Below are positions 21,102-33,170 of a DNA stretch of 64,000 nucleotides, one piece after another. This stretch comes from Pachyseris speciosa. Lineage: Eukaryota; Cnidaria; Anthozoa; Scleractinia; Pachyseridae. Position 1 is the first letter of the stretch; the number at the start of each line of letters is the position of its first letter. Position numbers and translations under genes: made by a program. Below the pieces are notes generated by a model. That model was not told the DNA's origin, searched no databases, and saw nothing but the letters and a program-made list of their open reading frames with translations. The DNA is taken from NCBI GenBank assembly GCA_016490735.1, contig JAEMWC010002019.1, positions 1-64,000 of the forward strand, read 5' to 3'.

Positions 21102-21173
21102 GGCTTATACGGGATTCGAACCCACAACCTCCGCGATACCGATGCAGCACTCTACCGATTAAGCTAACAAGCC
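21102..21173 (-). repeat. tRNA-like SINE head, unit 4, copy A
   Basis: 72 nt, almost the same as the head at 20,370, with perfect B box and the same GGT loop. The A-box region differs slightly (TTAGCTTAATCGG). Confidence 0.7.
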
Positions 21174-21490
21174 AACTGGGAACATGTCATTTTGTTGGTT
21201 TGTAATATACCCGTGAGTGGTGAATATATGAGAATGAATATATTAAAATCATATATTTAAAATGCGGATTAATGATTACATATGTGACTGATCATAGCAG
21301 TTAAATACACTACTTAAGCAGCAGTGAAAATAAAGCATGAAAAAAAAGTTATTGCTCCGCGATACCGGTGCAGCGCTCTAACGACTCAGCTAACAAGCCA
21401 TCTGGGAGCTTGTCATTTTGTTGGTTCGTAATATACCCGTGAGTGGTGAATGCATGAGAATGAATATATCAAAATCTTATATTATGTTAC

Positions 21491-21747
21491 GGGACGGATT
21501 TTATATACCACGCACACAGCAGGATTTTTTCGTTAACAACTTTATTCTGGAGGCGAGCAACGCGCTTCTCAGGAAGAAGCGTTTATAGCGTCAGTGTCGA
21601 GAGTGAAATACAAACTCACCAGCGTAGTAGGTCTGCTCAATACCAAGTGTGTCAAGCGTATTACAAGCAGTGCTATTTATGTGAAACGTTAATTTAAGTT
21701 AATGGATTTTTACCGAAGATAAATATTATTGTTATACGAAGACAAGG
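21491..21747. other. Spacer before the 4.9-kb tandem duplication
   Basis: No feature seen apart from an A/T-rich stretch. The left edge of the duplicated unit is at 21,748. Confidence 0.4.
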
Positions 21748-23543
21748 TGTCTTCAGCTGCCACGAAGCGGAAATGTAAAAGAATATGAAATTAGTTAGGA
21801 TTTCTTTGTTCGTGCAAAAAATTGCAAAACTGAAGATATCTAGAAGACCGAATTCCAATTCCTAACGCTAGTTAGAAAGTCCATACGTTTTGCCAATATT
21901 CTGTCGAAACGGGTTTCAGTTGAAAGTTCGAAAAGAAGAGTAAAATTCAACTTAAAAGGTTGGGTTGGCAACAGTGATCCTACGAAGTGTTAAAACTACA
22001 TGAGAGAACTCAGTTTTAATGAGGTTCGTAAAACTAATCATTATGCGAATCTCGGCTTTACGTGTGAATGGGCACGAGCCTTAAACAAACCTTCATAAGC
22101 GATAATTGTTTCATTTTCATTTTTCAGCTGAAAACACCTTCCTTAATTCACAAATCCGCCTTGCAGAAACTTCGGTCGCCATTTTCCTGACAACCGCTAC
22201 TCACTCGAGAAAAAGCTGTTAATAGCGAATTCATTTTAATCCAATATTTGTGCAGAAACTACACTAAAGGTTTACGTGTAACCCGTAATATTTTCACGCA
22301 CACTTTGATTCCTTTACTTAAAAAGTTGATAGGAGCAGGGACACCCAACGAGTCAAATCAACCAAAAGCTGTAAAAATGCATTTTTAAGTACCTTAGGGT
22401 GTTTGAAGTCTGTATAAATGATGTTTTCGTTAGCTAGAAGAATTTGATCTATTCGGATTCCTAAGCTGAAATTTTAATTGCCAGAATATGTTAGCGAACA
22501 AAATCTTCCCTTGAGAATATGCTAGGTAAAATAAACCTTCCACGAACTTTCTAGGGAAATATTTTGATTCCGAAAATGCTAGCTCACGTTTTTGACTACC
22601 AAAAACAGCGATTATAATTACGGCCTTTTCGAACACCTCAAGGGCTATGACTTCCACATTACAAGTCTTTTAGGCCACGTTTCAGTTATTAAAGTACACT
22701 CTTTTAATCGACGCCGAAAGCCTAAGGCGAACACCCCCCCCCCCCCTCCACCACAACCACCACCACCCCCGCCGAACTCATGTCTACCGAAACTTGTTGG
22801 TGGGTGCCTCCGCCCTGTACGAGGCACTTGCTTGAGAAGATTGCGATATCTCAGATTAAGGATTCTACTGGGCAATGTGCCAGATTCCCATGACCTCCAT
22901 CGTGATAAGAATAGCTGTATAAATATAAGTGCGCGTCATCATACCTTTTTAGGTAGTGAATGACGCAAGCCCTTTTCTAAGACAGCATAACTTCCGCGTG
23001 TCTCGAACGCCTTCTTTTGACGAAGAAACGTTGTCATTGAGCCTTTTTTTTTCTAGGCTTCCTTTTAAAAACAATTAGAACTGTTGATTTGAGGGTAAAT
23101 TATTTTCTGTTAGATTCTATGACAGTTGTTCGAGAAAGGAAGAAAGGTAAACACACGAACCTTGTTTCTACTGAAGTTTTCTGGGTTGTGTTCTCGGATT
23201 TGGACCCCAACAATTTGGCCTTGTTCTCACTTTTTCACCACCAATATCAGTGAGTCACCCTGCTCCGGGATCTTTTAACCCCATCTAGTAACACAATTCT
23301 AACAGCTCTCAAAGCGTTCTACCCGGCATTATCAAAGAAGCCGGGAACCAATCCTTTACCACTGCGGCTACCTGTAGTCACGTCCGCTGTACTTCGTCGA
23401 GCCGTTGCTCACGTCACCTATGCAGCATGACGCAGCTCTGAAGTCAGGGCAGTATAGCAACCAGGCTTGTATAATACCAGGCTTAATTTCCACCCAAGAG
23501 AAAGAGGTAGCTCTGATAAAACGCGTGTTTTATTTCTCTTCAG

Positions 23544-23881
23544 GTTTTGCGCTCAAGTGCCACGTTTGTCTCAGTTCAAAGAGCATGAAAGACTGTGATG
23601 AAAATAGTTGGTTACTGGAATGCCGTTCCCAACACGACACCTGTGCTACAATGGCTGCTGATTATAGCGATGGTTTCATGACGTTTAAATCGTTCGCTAA
23701 AACCTGTGTTTACAAATCTGATTGCGAAGCTGTTAATGACGTATTTAAACAGTGCAACAACATCGGTGGAAGTACATGCGAATTAAGCTGCTGCGACAAA
23801 GATGGCTGCAACGGTGGAACAGCGCCAGTGGTCAGTGTCTCCCTGATGGTGGCATGCGCTCTTATGGCCTTGTTCCGTTGA
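23544..23881 (+). CDS. Ly6/uPAR (LU-domain) protein, domain exon, first copy
   Basis: Starts after the acceptor TTTCTCTTCAG (ends 23,543). It encodes a mature three-finger domain with 12 cysteines, beginning FALKCHVCLSS and ending with the family signature CCDKDGCN. This is followed by GG and a hydrophobic tail (APVVSVSLMVACALMALF) and a stop at 23,879-23,881, which looks like a GPI-anchor signal. With exon 1 it gives a protein of about 128 residues, normal for secreted or membrane-anchored Ly6 proteins. An in-frame ATG upstream (23,405) lies in the intron and is not needed. An AATAAA follows at 24,146. Ligand unknown. Confidence 0.82.
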
Positions 23882-24145
23882 GTGGCAAAGATGAAGCGTA
23901 TGCAGCAACTTCTCAAGAAACAAACTTTCGTTTTCTTTTCTTTTTCTTTTTTTTTTGAGTTATTTAGAAAGAGAAGTGTGTGAACAGTTATTTTTGCATA
24001 CTTTCTATGTCAGCTGTATTAAACACTGTAAAGATGATTTGACTCGCTTTCAGTTGTGCTTTAATTGATAATGTGATTCTTTTGTATCGACAAACAAGCA
24101 AGCTATAGCTATATTAAAAGCAGTTAATCCCTTCTATTCGTTGGT

Positions 24146-24151
24146 AATAAA
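24146..24151 (+). other. Polyadenylation signal AATAAA after Ly6 exon, first copy
   Basis: Canonical hexamer 265 bp after the stop codon of the domain exon; the next candidate is much further away. Confidence 0.45.
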
Positions 24152-27100
24152 ACACCCCAGATGTCAAAGTTCACAACCATAAGATCTTTCAGTTTTCTCC
24201 TCATTTTTAGGATGACCAAATTACATCTGACTGGGGTACTTTTGACGTCGTAGTTTTGTTAAGAAATTAAGAACCTGTTTAAGAACGTGTTTAACCTAAT
24301 TTCCCTGTAATCACCATTTACATAAGGACTTGTTTAGGCTAACATTGAAAAATCCAGGTTCTTATACGCGAGCGTTATACTGTACTTCTAGTAAAATGCT
24401 ATTAACATAAGGATGCATACGAGTAAATGGGAATACATACGAGGGATCATATAGGGAGCCATACTCGGGGATGGAGATCGTACCGGTCCAGAGCGCCCTC
24501 GTGACCATGGCTTGTCCGCCGCCGCGCTCCACACACCCAACATCCGCGCTCCTGACAGGAATCAGTTTTAGTTTTGGTTTTATTAACTTAGCCAGAGACA
24601 AGACAGGGACACTACAACAGCTTGCGCCAATTACTGTAGGCCCGTAACTGCAAATCCCTACCCCTTAATCACATCCTAGGTAGACGAACACACCGGGGAC
24701 TACGCCCTTGCTCTTTTCAAACAGTGCGTGGGTTCTTTAACGCCCCACAGATTAAGAACAATTATTATGAGATGGGACCTACGGTTTTTCGTCCTTATCC
24801 GAGAAGAGTAGAAAGTCTAACCGTATGCAGATGTCATTACAAACGCAGCACTTTCTCCTCAATTATTTTAAAGACCCTGAGTGTTTTTCCGGCCAGGGTT
24901 TCAAAAAACGAAAACAAAATAAATAAAAATAAAAAGACAGACTCCGTTTGTTATGATTTTCAGTGTTTTGCGATGTGACCTCTAGTTGTCTAATTGTCCT
25001 TGCATTGGCTGAATATTTCTCTATTTAAATTGCAAATTTTTCTTCCTATTATTATTCATACTCTTCTGTCACCTTCAACATGCGACAAGAACAGTAACGC
25101 AACATGGCGTCTCGAAAGTTACCATCTTGTTCTTTCAACTACTAAGCGTTCACGCTGTGAGTTGAAATAACGACTCTTCTACTTGATATTGTAATATTGG
25201 AGATTTCTGCTGGGAAAACGATCAGCCCTTAATCACGAAAACATGGCTTTCTGGACGATTGCTGGACACACGTGCTAATAGGGCAAAAGTCATGAAGTCG
25301 GTTACGAGGTTTCTTCGTTTCTTTGCAAGGTAATTATGAAGTTTTGCTTTAACTGACGGTATTCTTATCATATTTTACCAAATACTCTTATATACAGAAA
25401 GTGTTTTTCTCTCTCTAGTTGGTCAAGATAACCTAGATATTTTTTGTGTTAACACGTTATCCGGTCGTTTCGCTGCGAAATTGTTTCACTACAACAAAGT
25501 ACAACAATGTTGGTTATTTCTCGTTCCAAAAGTAAATTTGGCAAAAAATATTAGCTTGGGTGTTTCTGTGCATCACAGCGTTAGAGTTAAGTGTAAATTC
25601 AATTGAAACATTAGAATTTTTGCGAGTTTTAAACTGTAGCGAATTGACTGAACGGCCGTGTGGCAGAACAAGGTCCCGGTGACTGGGAATATTCATGATT
25701 TTAACAACCTTCTCTCCACCAGGAAATATTGACAAGCCGTTCTTGTCTTCAGAAGGAATTACGAGGGAATTCGCCAAAGACGAGTCAAAGGACTGGAACA
25801 CCACTTAATGTAAGTTAAAATACAGTCTTCTCTCTCCTCAATTTTCAGCAAAACAGCAACAACGTAACGTCATTACTTTGAAGCGTTAGATGATGCTCGA
25901 TATCAGATTGTGTATCGTTCACTGCGTTTTTTGTCGGTCTTATAGTTGGGCGTTTCCTTGTGCTATCTTTGTTGACTGAACAACAGCTGAAAAAACTGAT
26001 CCTATTAATAACTGTAACTTGAAAGTTTGTTAGTTAGCTCTTGTTAATATCTAATTTGTCCTTTATAATAGCACATGTCCCTTAATATTTACAACCTGGG
26101 CTGAACCCTAAAACCTCAAATCTAGTTTATTCTATCAGATGTACAGTTAACTCAATTTCGTTGCTTTTTATAGGTTGCACAATGACGCTATTGCTCTGAA
26201 GTAACAAAAGTAACGAAAGGACAAGCAAAGGACAAGCAAAGGACAAGCCAAGGAACTGCTGGGCATCTCATATGTTTGTAAGTTAGGGTATTTAGATTTT
26301 AAACGCGTCGAAAGTGGGTGCACAATCAAAAGAATTTCGCTTCTCAAAAATAACCATTTGAAAATTGTTCACCGTGACATTTTAAGCTTTTTTTTTTATT
26401 CCTTCTTTCTATTTTTTTCTTTTAGTCGCTCAAGATAATTAGCAAGTAGGTCAGTGATCCTTTTGGTGACTTTTCCCGTCATTAATTTTTCGTTTGGAGG
26501 AAAACAAACACATATTCTGTTCATTCGAAACTCTGCATTTCTGTCATCCCATTCTCATTTCGTTTCTAAATGGTAAAGTCTGTGATCAGAAATTTTGACA
26601 AGTTACTTTCTTTCTTTTTTATGAACTTATTTTGTGCCAAATGGCTTTTACAGCTGTCTTCAGCTGCCACGAAGCGGAAATGTAAAAGAATATGAAATTA
26701 GTTAGGATTTCTTTGTTCGTGCAAAAAATTGCAAAACTGAAGATATCTAGAAGACCGAATTCCAATTCCTAACGCTAGTTAGAAAGTCCATACGTTTTGC
26801 CAATATTCTGTCGAAACGGGTTTCAGTTGAAAGTTCGAAAAGAAGAGTAAAATTCAACTTAAAAGGTTGGGTTGGCAACAGTGATCCTACGAAGTGTTAA
26901 AACTACATGAGAGAACTCAGTTTTAATGAGGTTCGTAAAACTAATCATTATGCGAATCTCGGCTTTACGTGTGAATGGGCACGAGCCTTAAACAAACCTT
27001 CATAAGCGATAATTGTTTCATTTTCATTTTTCAGCTGAAAACACCTTCCTTAATTCACAAATCCGCCTTGCAGAAACTTCGGTCGCCATTTTCCTGACAA

Positions 27101-28451
27101 CCGCTACTCACTCGAGAAAAAGCTGTTAATAGCGAATTCATTTTAATCCAATATTTGTGCAGAAACTACACTAAAGGTTTACGTGTAACCCGTAATATTT
27201 TCACGCACACTTTGATTCCTTTACTTAAAAAGTTGATAGGAGCAGGGACACCCAACGAGTCAAATCAACCAAAAGCTGTAAAAATGCATTTTTAAGTACC
27301 TTAGGGTGTTTGAAGTCTGTATAAATGATGTTTTCGTTAGCTAGAAGAATTTGATCTATTCGGATTCCTAAGCTGAAATTTTAATTGCCAGAATATGTTA
27401 GCGAACAAAATCTTCCCTTGAGAATATGCTAGGTAAAATAAACCTTCCACGAACTTTCTAGGGAAATATTTTGATTCCGAAAATGCTAGCTCACGTTTTT
27501 GACTACCAAAAACAGCGATTATAATTACGGCCTTTTCGAACACCTCAAGGGCTATGACTTCCACATTACAAGTCTTTTAGGCCACGTTTCAGTTATTAAA
27601 GTACACTCTTTTAATCGACGCCGAAAGCCTAAGGCGAACACCCCCCCCCCCCCCTCCACCACAACCACCACCACCCCCGCCGAACTCATGTCTACCGAAA
27701 CTTGTTGGTGGGTGCCTCCGCCCTGTACGAGGCACTTGCTTGAGAAGATTGCGATATCTCAGATTAAGGATTCTACTGGGCAATGTGCCAGATTCCCATG
27801 ACCTCCATCGTGATAAGAATAGCTGTATAAATATAAGTGCGCGTCATCATACCTTTTTAGGTAGTGAATGACGCAAGCCCTTTTCTAAGACAGCATAACT
27901 TCCGCGTGTCTCGAACGCCTTCTTTTGACGAAGAAACGTTGTCATTGAGCCTTTTTTTTTCTAGGCTTCCTTTTAAAAACAATTAGAACTGTTGATTTGA
28001 GGGTAAATTATTTTCTGTTAGATTCTATGACAGTTGTTCGAGAAAGGAAGAAAGGTAAACACACGAACCTTGTTTCTACTGAAGTTTTCTGGGTTGTGTT
28101 CTCGGATTTGGACCCCAACAATTTGGCCTTGTTCTCACTTTTTCACCACCAATATCAGTGAGTCACCCTGCTCCGGGATCTTTTAACCCCATCTAGTAAC
28201 ACAATTCTAACAGCTCTCAAAGCGTTCTACCCGGCATTATCAAAGAAGCCGGGAACCAATCCTTTACCACTGCGGCTACCTGTAGTCACGTCCGCTGTAC
28301 TTCGTCGAGCCGTTGCTCACGTCACCTATGCAGCATGACGCAGCTCTGAAGTCAGGGCAGTATAGCAACCAGGCTTGTATAATACCAGGCTTAATTTCCA
28401 CCCAAGAGAAAGAGGTAGCTCTGATAAAACGCGTGTTTTATTTCTCTTCAG

Positions 28452-28789
28452 GTTTTGCGCTCAAGTGCCACGTTTGTCTCAGTTCAAAGAGCATGAAAGA
28501 CTGTGATGAAAATAGTTGGTTACTGGAATGCCGTTCCCAACACGACACCTGTGCTACAATGGCTGCTGATTATAGCGATGGTTTCATGACGTTTAAATCG
28601 TTCGCTAAAACCTGTGTTTACAAATCTGATTGCGAAGCTGTTAATGACGTATTTAAACAGTGCAACAACATCGGTGGAAGTACATGCGAATTAAGCTGCT
28701 GCGACAAAGATGGCTGCAACGGTGGAACAGCGCCAGTGGTCAGTGTCTCCCTGATGGTGGCATGCGCTCTTATGGCCTTGTTCCGTTGA
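28452..28789 (+). CDS. Ly6/uPAR (LU-domain) protein, domain exon, second copy
   Basis: Identical in protein sequence to the exon at 23,544-23,881, with the same acceptor and stop. The duplicated unit contains no signal-peptide exon, so this exon can only be used by splicing from exon 1 at 19,741 over the first copy, or through an upstream exon not recognised here. Because each domain exon ends in a stop and a 3' end, the two would be alternative last exons giving the same protein. An AATAAA lies at 29,055. Confidence 0.72.
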
Positions 28790-29054
28790 GTGGCAAAGAT
28801 GAAGCGTATGCAGCAACTTCTCAAGAAACAAACTTTCGTTTTCTTTTCTTTTTCTTTTTTTTTTTGAGTTATTTAGAAAGAGAAGTGTGTGAACAGTTAT
28901 TTTTGCATACTTTCTATGTCAGCTGTATTAAACACTGTAAAGATGATTTGACTCGCTTTCAGTTGTGCTTTAATTGATAATGTGATTCTTTTGTATCGAC
29001 AAACAAGCAAGCTATAGCTATATTAAAAGCAGTTAATCCCTTCTATTCGTTGGT

Positions 29055-29060
29055 AATAAA
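29055..29060 (+). other. Polyadenylation signal AATAAA after Ly6 exon, second copy
   Basis: Same hexamer and spacing as in the first unit. Confidence 0.45.
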
Positions 29061-31729
29061 ACACCCCAGATGTCAAAGTTCACAACCATAAGATCTTTCA
29101 GTTTTCTCCTCATTTTTAGGATGACCAAATTACATCTGACTGGGGTACTTTTGACGTCGTAGTTTTGTTAAGAAATTAAGAACCTGTTTAAGAACGTGTT
29201 TAACCTAATTTCCCTGTAATCACCATTTACATAAGGACTTGTTTAGGCTAACATTGAAAAATCCAGGTTCTTATACGCGAGCGTTATACTGTACTTCTAG
29301 TAAAATGCTATTAACATAAGGATGCATACGAGTAAATGGGAATACATACGAGGGATCATATAGGGAGCCATACTCGGGGATGGAGATCGTACCGGTCCAG
29401 AGCGCCCTCGTGACCATGGCTTGTCCGCCGCCGCGCTCCACACACCCAACATCCGCGCTCCTGACAGGAATCAGTTTTAGTTTTGGTTTTATTAACTTAG
29501 CCAGAGACAAGACAGGGACACTACAACAGCTTGCGCCAATTACTGTAGGCCCGTAACTGCAAATCCCTACCCCTTAATCACATCCTAGGTAGACGAACAC
29601 ACCGGGGACTACGCCCTTGCTCTTTTCAAACAGTGCGTGGGTTCTTTAACGCCCCACAGATTAAGAACAATTATTATGAGATGGGACCTACGGTTTTTCG
29701 TCCTTATCCGAGAAGAGTAGAAAGTCTAACCGTATGCAGATGTCATTACAAACGCAGCACTTTCTCCTCAATTATTTTAAAGACCCTGAGTGTTTTTCCG
29801 GCCAGGGTTTCAAAAAACGAAAACAAAATAAATAAAAATAAAAAGACAGACTCCGTTTGTTATGATTTTCAGTGTTTTGCGATGTGACCTCTAGTTGTCT
29901 AATTGTCCTTGCATTGGCTGAATATTTCTCTATTTAAATTGCAAATTTTTCTTCCTATTATTATTCATACTCTTCTGTCACCTTCAACATGCGACAAGAA
30001 CAGTAACGCAACATGGCGTCTCGAAAGTTACCATCTTGTTCTTTCAACTACTAAGCGTTCACGCTGTGAGTTGAAATAACGACTCTTCTACTTGATATTG
30101 TAATATTGGAGATTTCTGCTGGGAAAACGATCAGCCCTTAATCACGAAAACATGGCTTTCTGGACGATTGCTGGACACACGTGCTAATAGGGCAAAAGTC
30201 ATGAAGTCGGTTACGAGGTTTCTTCGTTTCTTTGCAAGGTAATTATGAAGTTTTGCTTTAACTGACGGTATTCTTATCATATTTTACCAAATACTCTTAT
30301 ATACAGAAAGTGTTTTTCTCTCTCTAGTTGGTCAAGATAACCTAGATATTTTTTGTGTTAACACGTTATCCGGTCGTTTCGCTGCGAAATTGTTTCACTA
30401 CAACAAAGTACAACAATGTTGGTTATTTCTCGTTCCAAAAGTAAATTTGGCAAAAAATATTAGCTTGGGTGTTTCTGTGCATCACAGCGTTAGAGTTAAG
30501 TGTAAATTCAATTGAAACATTAGAATTTTTGCGAGTTTTAAACTGTAGCGAATTGACTGAACGGCCGTGTGGCAGAACAAGGTCCCGGTGACTGGGAATA
30601 TTCATGATTTTAACAACCTTCTCTCCACCAGGAAATATTGACAAGCCGTTCTTGTCTTCAGAAGGAATTACGAGGGAATTCGCCAAAGACGAGTCAAAGG
30701 ACTGGAACACCACTTAATGTAAGTTAAAATACAGTCTTCTCTCTCCCTCAATTTTCAGCAAAACAGCAACAACGTAACGTCATTACTTTGAAGCGTTAGA
30801 TGATGCTCGATATCAGATTGTGTATCGTTCACTGCGTTTTTTGTCGGTCTTATAGTTGGGCGTTTCCTTGTGCTATCTTTGTTGACTGAACAACAGCTGA
30901 AAAAACTGATCCTATTAATAACTGTAACTTGAAAGTTTGTTAGTTAGCTCTTGTTAATATCTAATTTGTCCTTTATAATAGCACATGTCCCTTAATATTT
31001 ACAACCTGGGCTGAACCCTAAAACCTCAAATCTAGTTTATTCTATCAGATGTACAGTTAACTCAATTTCGTTGCTTTTTATAGGTTGCACAATGACGCTA
31101 TTGCTCTGAAGTAACAAAAGTAACGAAAGGACAAGCAAAGGACAAGCAAAGGACAAGCCAAGGAACTGCTGGGCATCTCATATGTTTGTAAGTTAGGGTA
31201 TTTAGATTTTAAACGCGTCGAAAGTGGGTGCACAATCAAAAGAATTTCGCTTCTCAAAAATAACCATTTGAAAATTGTTCACCGTGACATTTTAAGCTTT
31301 TTTTTTTTATTCCTTCTTTCTATTTTTTTCTTTTAGTCGCTCAAGATAATTAGCAAGTAGGTCAGTGATCCTTTTGGTGACTTTTCCCGTCATTAATTTT
31401 TCGTTTGGAGGAAAACAAACACATATTCTGTTCATTCGAAACTCTGCATTTCTGTCATCCCATTCTCATTTCGTTTCTAAATGGTAAAGTCTGTGATCAG
31501 AAATTTTGACAAGTTACTTTCTTTCTTTTTTATGAACTTATTTTGTGCCAAATGGCTTTTACAGACGTATGGGATATATAACCAGATTATTTCATTCGAA
31601 AACCAGATCGAGTCGGTGAACAACAAGGTCTTGAATGCAAGGGTTATGAGCTTCGTTAGACAATTAAAACCACACAGCACCTTTGGAAGTAAGAGAGATT
31701 TCTTCATGTAAAGATTTACTACCACATAA

Positions 31730-33170
31730 TCCAAAGTTAAACTACCTTGAAGAATACTTTAAACACCACCACAGGATTAAAGTACTGCTCAGTATCTCCC
31801 GTTTAAGGGGTATGGCCACAGATCGGAATTTCATCCATAGACTCAAAAATTATAATAGACACTTTAGGATTTTATTCTAGATTCGAAAGTCGCACGCATT
31901 GTCAAGCAAGTGGTGATCTGACTGTTCACACTATAAGATATATAATTAATCGATCCATAGTCTAAACTGAAAGTTAAACCACCTTTTGTACAGCATAATA
32001 ATCAGTTTTTATTGGAATTGTCATGACAAAGATTTAATTTTTACACGTCAACATAAAGGTTAGAACTACCTCATATATTAATAAGCATTTACAATATAAA
32101 ATTATTGAAAAGTATTATGTTTGTACAACAAGCAAACAAAATTATTACAAAGTATATGTTTTTACAACATATTAAACATTGTCACGCGAATGGTGATGTG
32201 AATGATCACATATAAGGTTTAATTTGATCCATAGACTCCACTGAAAGTAAAACCACATTGTACAGCACAATAAACAGCTTTTATTGGAATTTCATGACAA
32301 AGATTTAATTTTTAAACATCGACCTATTGGTTAGAGCCACCTCATATGGAGTAATTATTATTTGAAATTATTGAAGAAAAATTAATGGTCAACCGTTTCA
32401 TCCGCATACTAAAACAGTTGAACCACCTTGCACAGCACAAGAAAAGTCTTGTTAAATAACTTATATTTACGATTTTTTCCAAAGATCCAAAAGTCAGAAT
32501 CGCTTTCGGTAGCTTAGTTGACATTGCCTCAGGAAAGTGCTGCTCAGTTGCTGTCATGTTATTTGAATGGCCAAACGTTGCGACATCATTCACAGACTCA
32601 AACGTTAAAACCAGCTCATACAGCATGATAAGCATCAAGGAAGAGAAATCGTGATCTATAATTTGAATTTGAATGATTTTTGTGAACACACTCTAGTACT
32701 ACCTTGATCACTTGAATCTTTCTGGTAAACTTTCAGAGTTGGAATTCATCCACAGACTCGAAACTTTACAACTACATTGTTTGACTTGTTCAGCGCAACA
32801 AACTGATTGCCAAAGGAAAGTACTGCTCAGTAGCTTTCGTCTGAATGGCTGCACTTAGGAAATTTACCACCGATTAAAATGTCTGAACTAGCTGCAAGCG
32901 CATACAGCATAATAAACAGCATCAGAGGAAAGTACTGCTCAGCAGCTTTCATTTGAATGGTCACACTTTAAGATTTCATCCACAGACTCAAAAGTTAGAG
33001 CCACCTTGCACAGCATAATAAATAGTACCACAAGATAGTACTGCTCAGTAGCTTTTATTTAAATGGTCACACTTTAGGATTTCATGCACAGACTCAAAAG
33101 TTAGAACCACCTTGTACAGCATGATAAAGAACACCACAGGAAAGAACCGCTCAGTAGCTTTCATTTTTCA
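31730..33170 (-). repeat. 106-bp satellite array, reverse orientation, first block
   Basis: Units of the same satellite as at 41,490-42,830, but on the opposite strand and much more diverged on the left. Good units are at 32,930-33,165 (CACAGACTCAAAAGTTAG, ACCACCTTGTACAGCAT, AAAGTACTGCTCAGTAGC). A longer unit of about 300 bp with AAGATTTAATTTTTA occurs twice at 32,000-32,340. Confidence 0.75.

Larger units (their letters stand above)
1..21368. repeat. Copy A of a >21-kb direct duplication
   Basis: This whole stretch recurs at 42,586-64,000 in the same orientation. Base 1 matches 42,586 and base 21,368 matches the last base of the window, so the offset drifts only from 42,585 to 42,632 through small indels. 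Both window edges cut the repeat, so its full length is unknown. Substitutions are rare: two in the 1,287-nt major capsid frame and three amino-acid changes in the 701-codon polymerase frame. Single-base indels, often in homopolymers, are more frequent. A recent tandem duplication, or two haplotypes joined by the assembler, would both give this picture. Confidence 0.97.
20269..21490 (-). repeat. Tandem array of tRNA-derived SINE-like units, copy A
   Basis: Four to five units of about 180-230 bp, each with a tRNA-like head (minus strand), a short A/T-rich link, and a tail with the words GGTATATTACGAACCAACAAAA and GTAATCATTAATCC as read on the minus strand. The first 735 bp are partly repeated as a block: the segment starting CCTAAACGTTAATTTAG occurs at about 20,270 and 21,004. 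Heads of units 3 and 5 are decayed. The array lies in the proposed Ly6 intron. Comparable tRNA-derived repeats are, to my knowledge, abundant in anthozoans. Confidence 0.8.
21748..26653. repeat. 4.9-kb tandem duplication, first unit
   Basis: Matches 26,655-31,564 almost perfectly; the offset grows only from 4,907 to 4,911 through homopolymer changes (a C run near 22,737, T runs near 23,045, 25,835 and 26,390). The junction of the two units (26,653/26,655) has one extra C and essentially no microhomology, as expected of end-joining or replication slippage. Besides the Ly6 exon there is a C-run at 22,735-22,746, a three-fold AAAGGACAAGC repeat at 26,216-26,248, and at 24,655-24,905 a GC-richer segment that may be an old dispersed repeat. 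Confidence 0.95.
26655..31564. repeat. 4.9-kb tandem duplication, second unit
   Basis: Second unit of the tandem pair. It ends at ACAG (31,561-31,564), where it leaves homology with the first unit. Near-identity over the whole length, intron-like sequence included, shows the event is very recent or an assembly duplication. Confidence 0.95.

Noticed and set aside
22592..22963. Proline-rich reading frame of 123 codons (and its copy at 27,499)
   Set aside because: Produced by a C homopolymer and CCA/CCG simple repeats within an intron-like region; length differs between units because the homopolymer differs.
24362..24601. 79-codon minus-strand frame repeated at 29,271
   Set aside because: Duplicated only because the whole 4.9-kb unit is; no recognisable domain or gene context.
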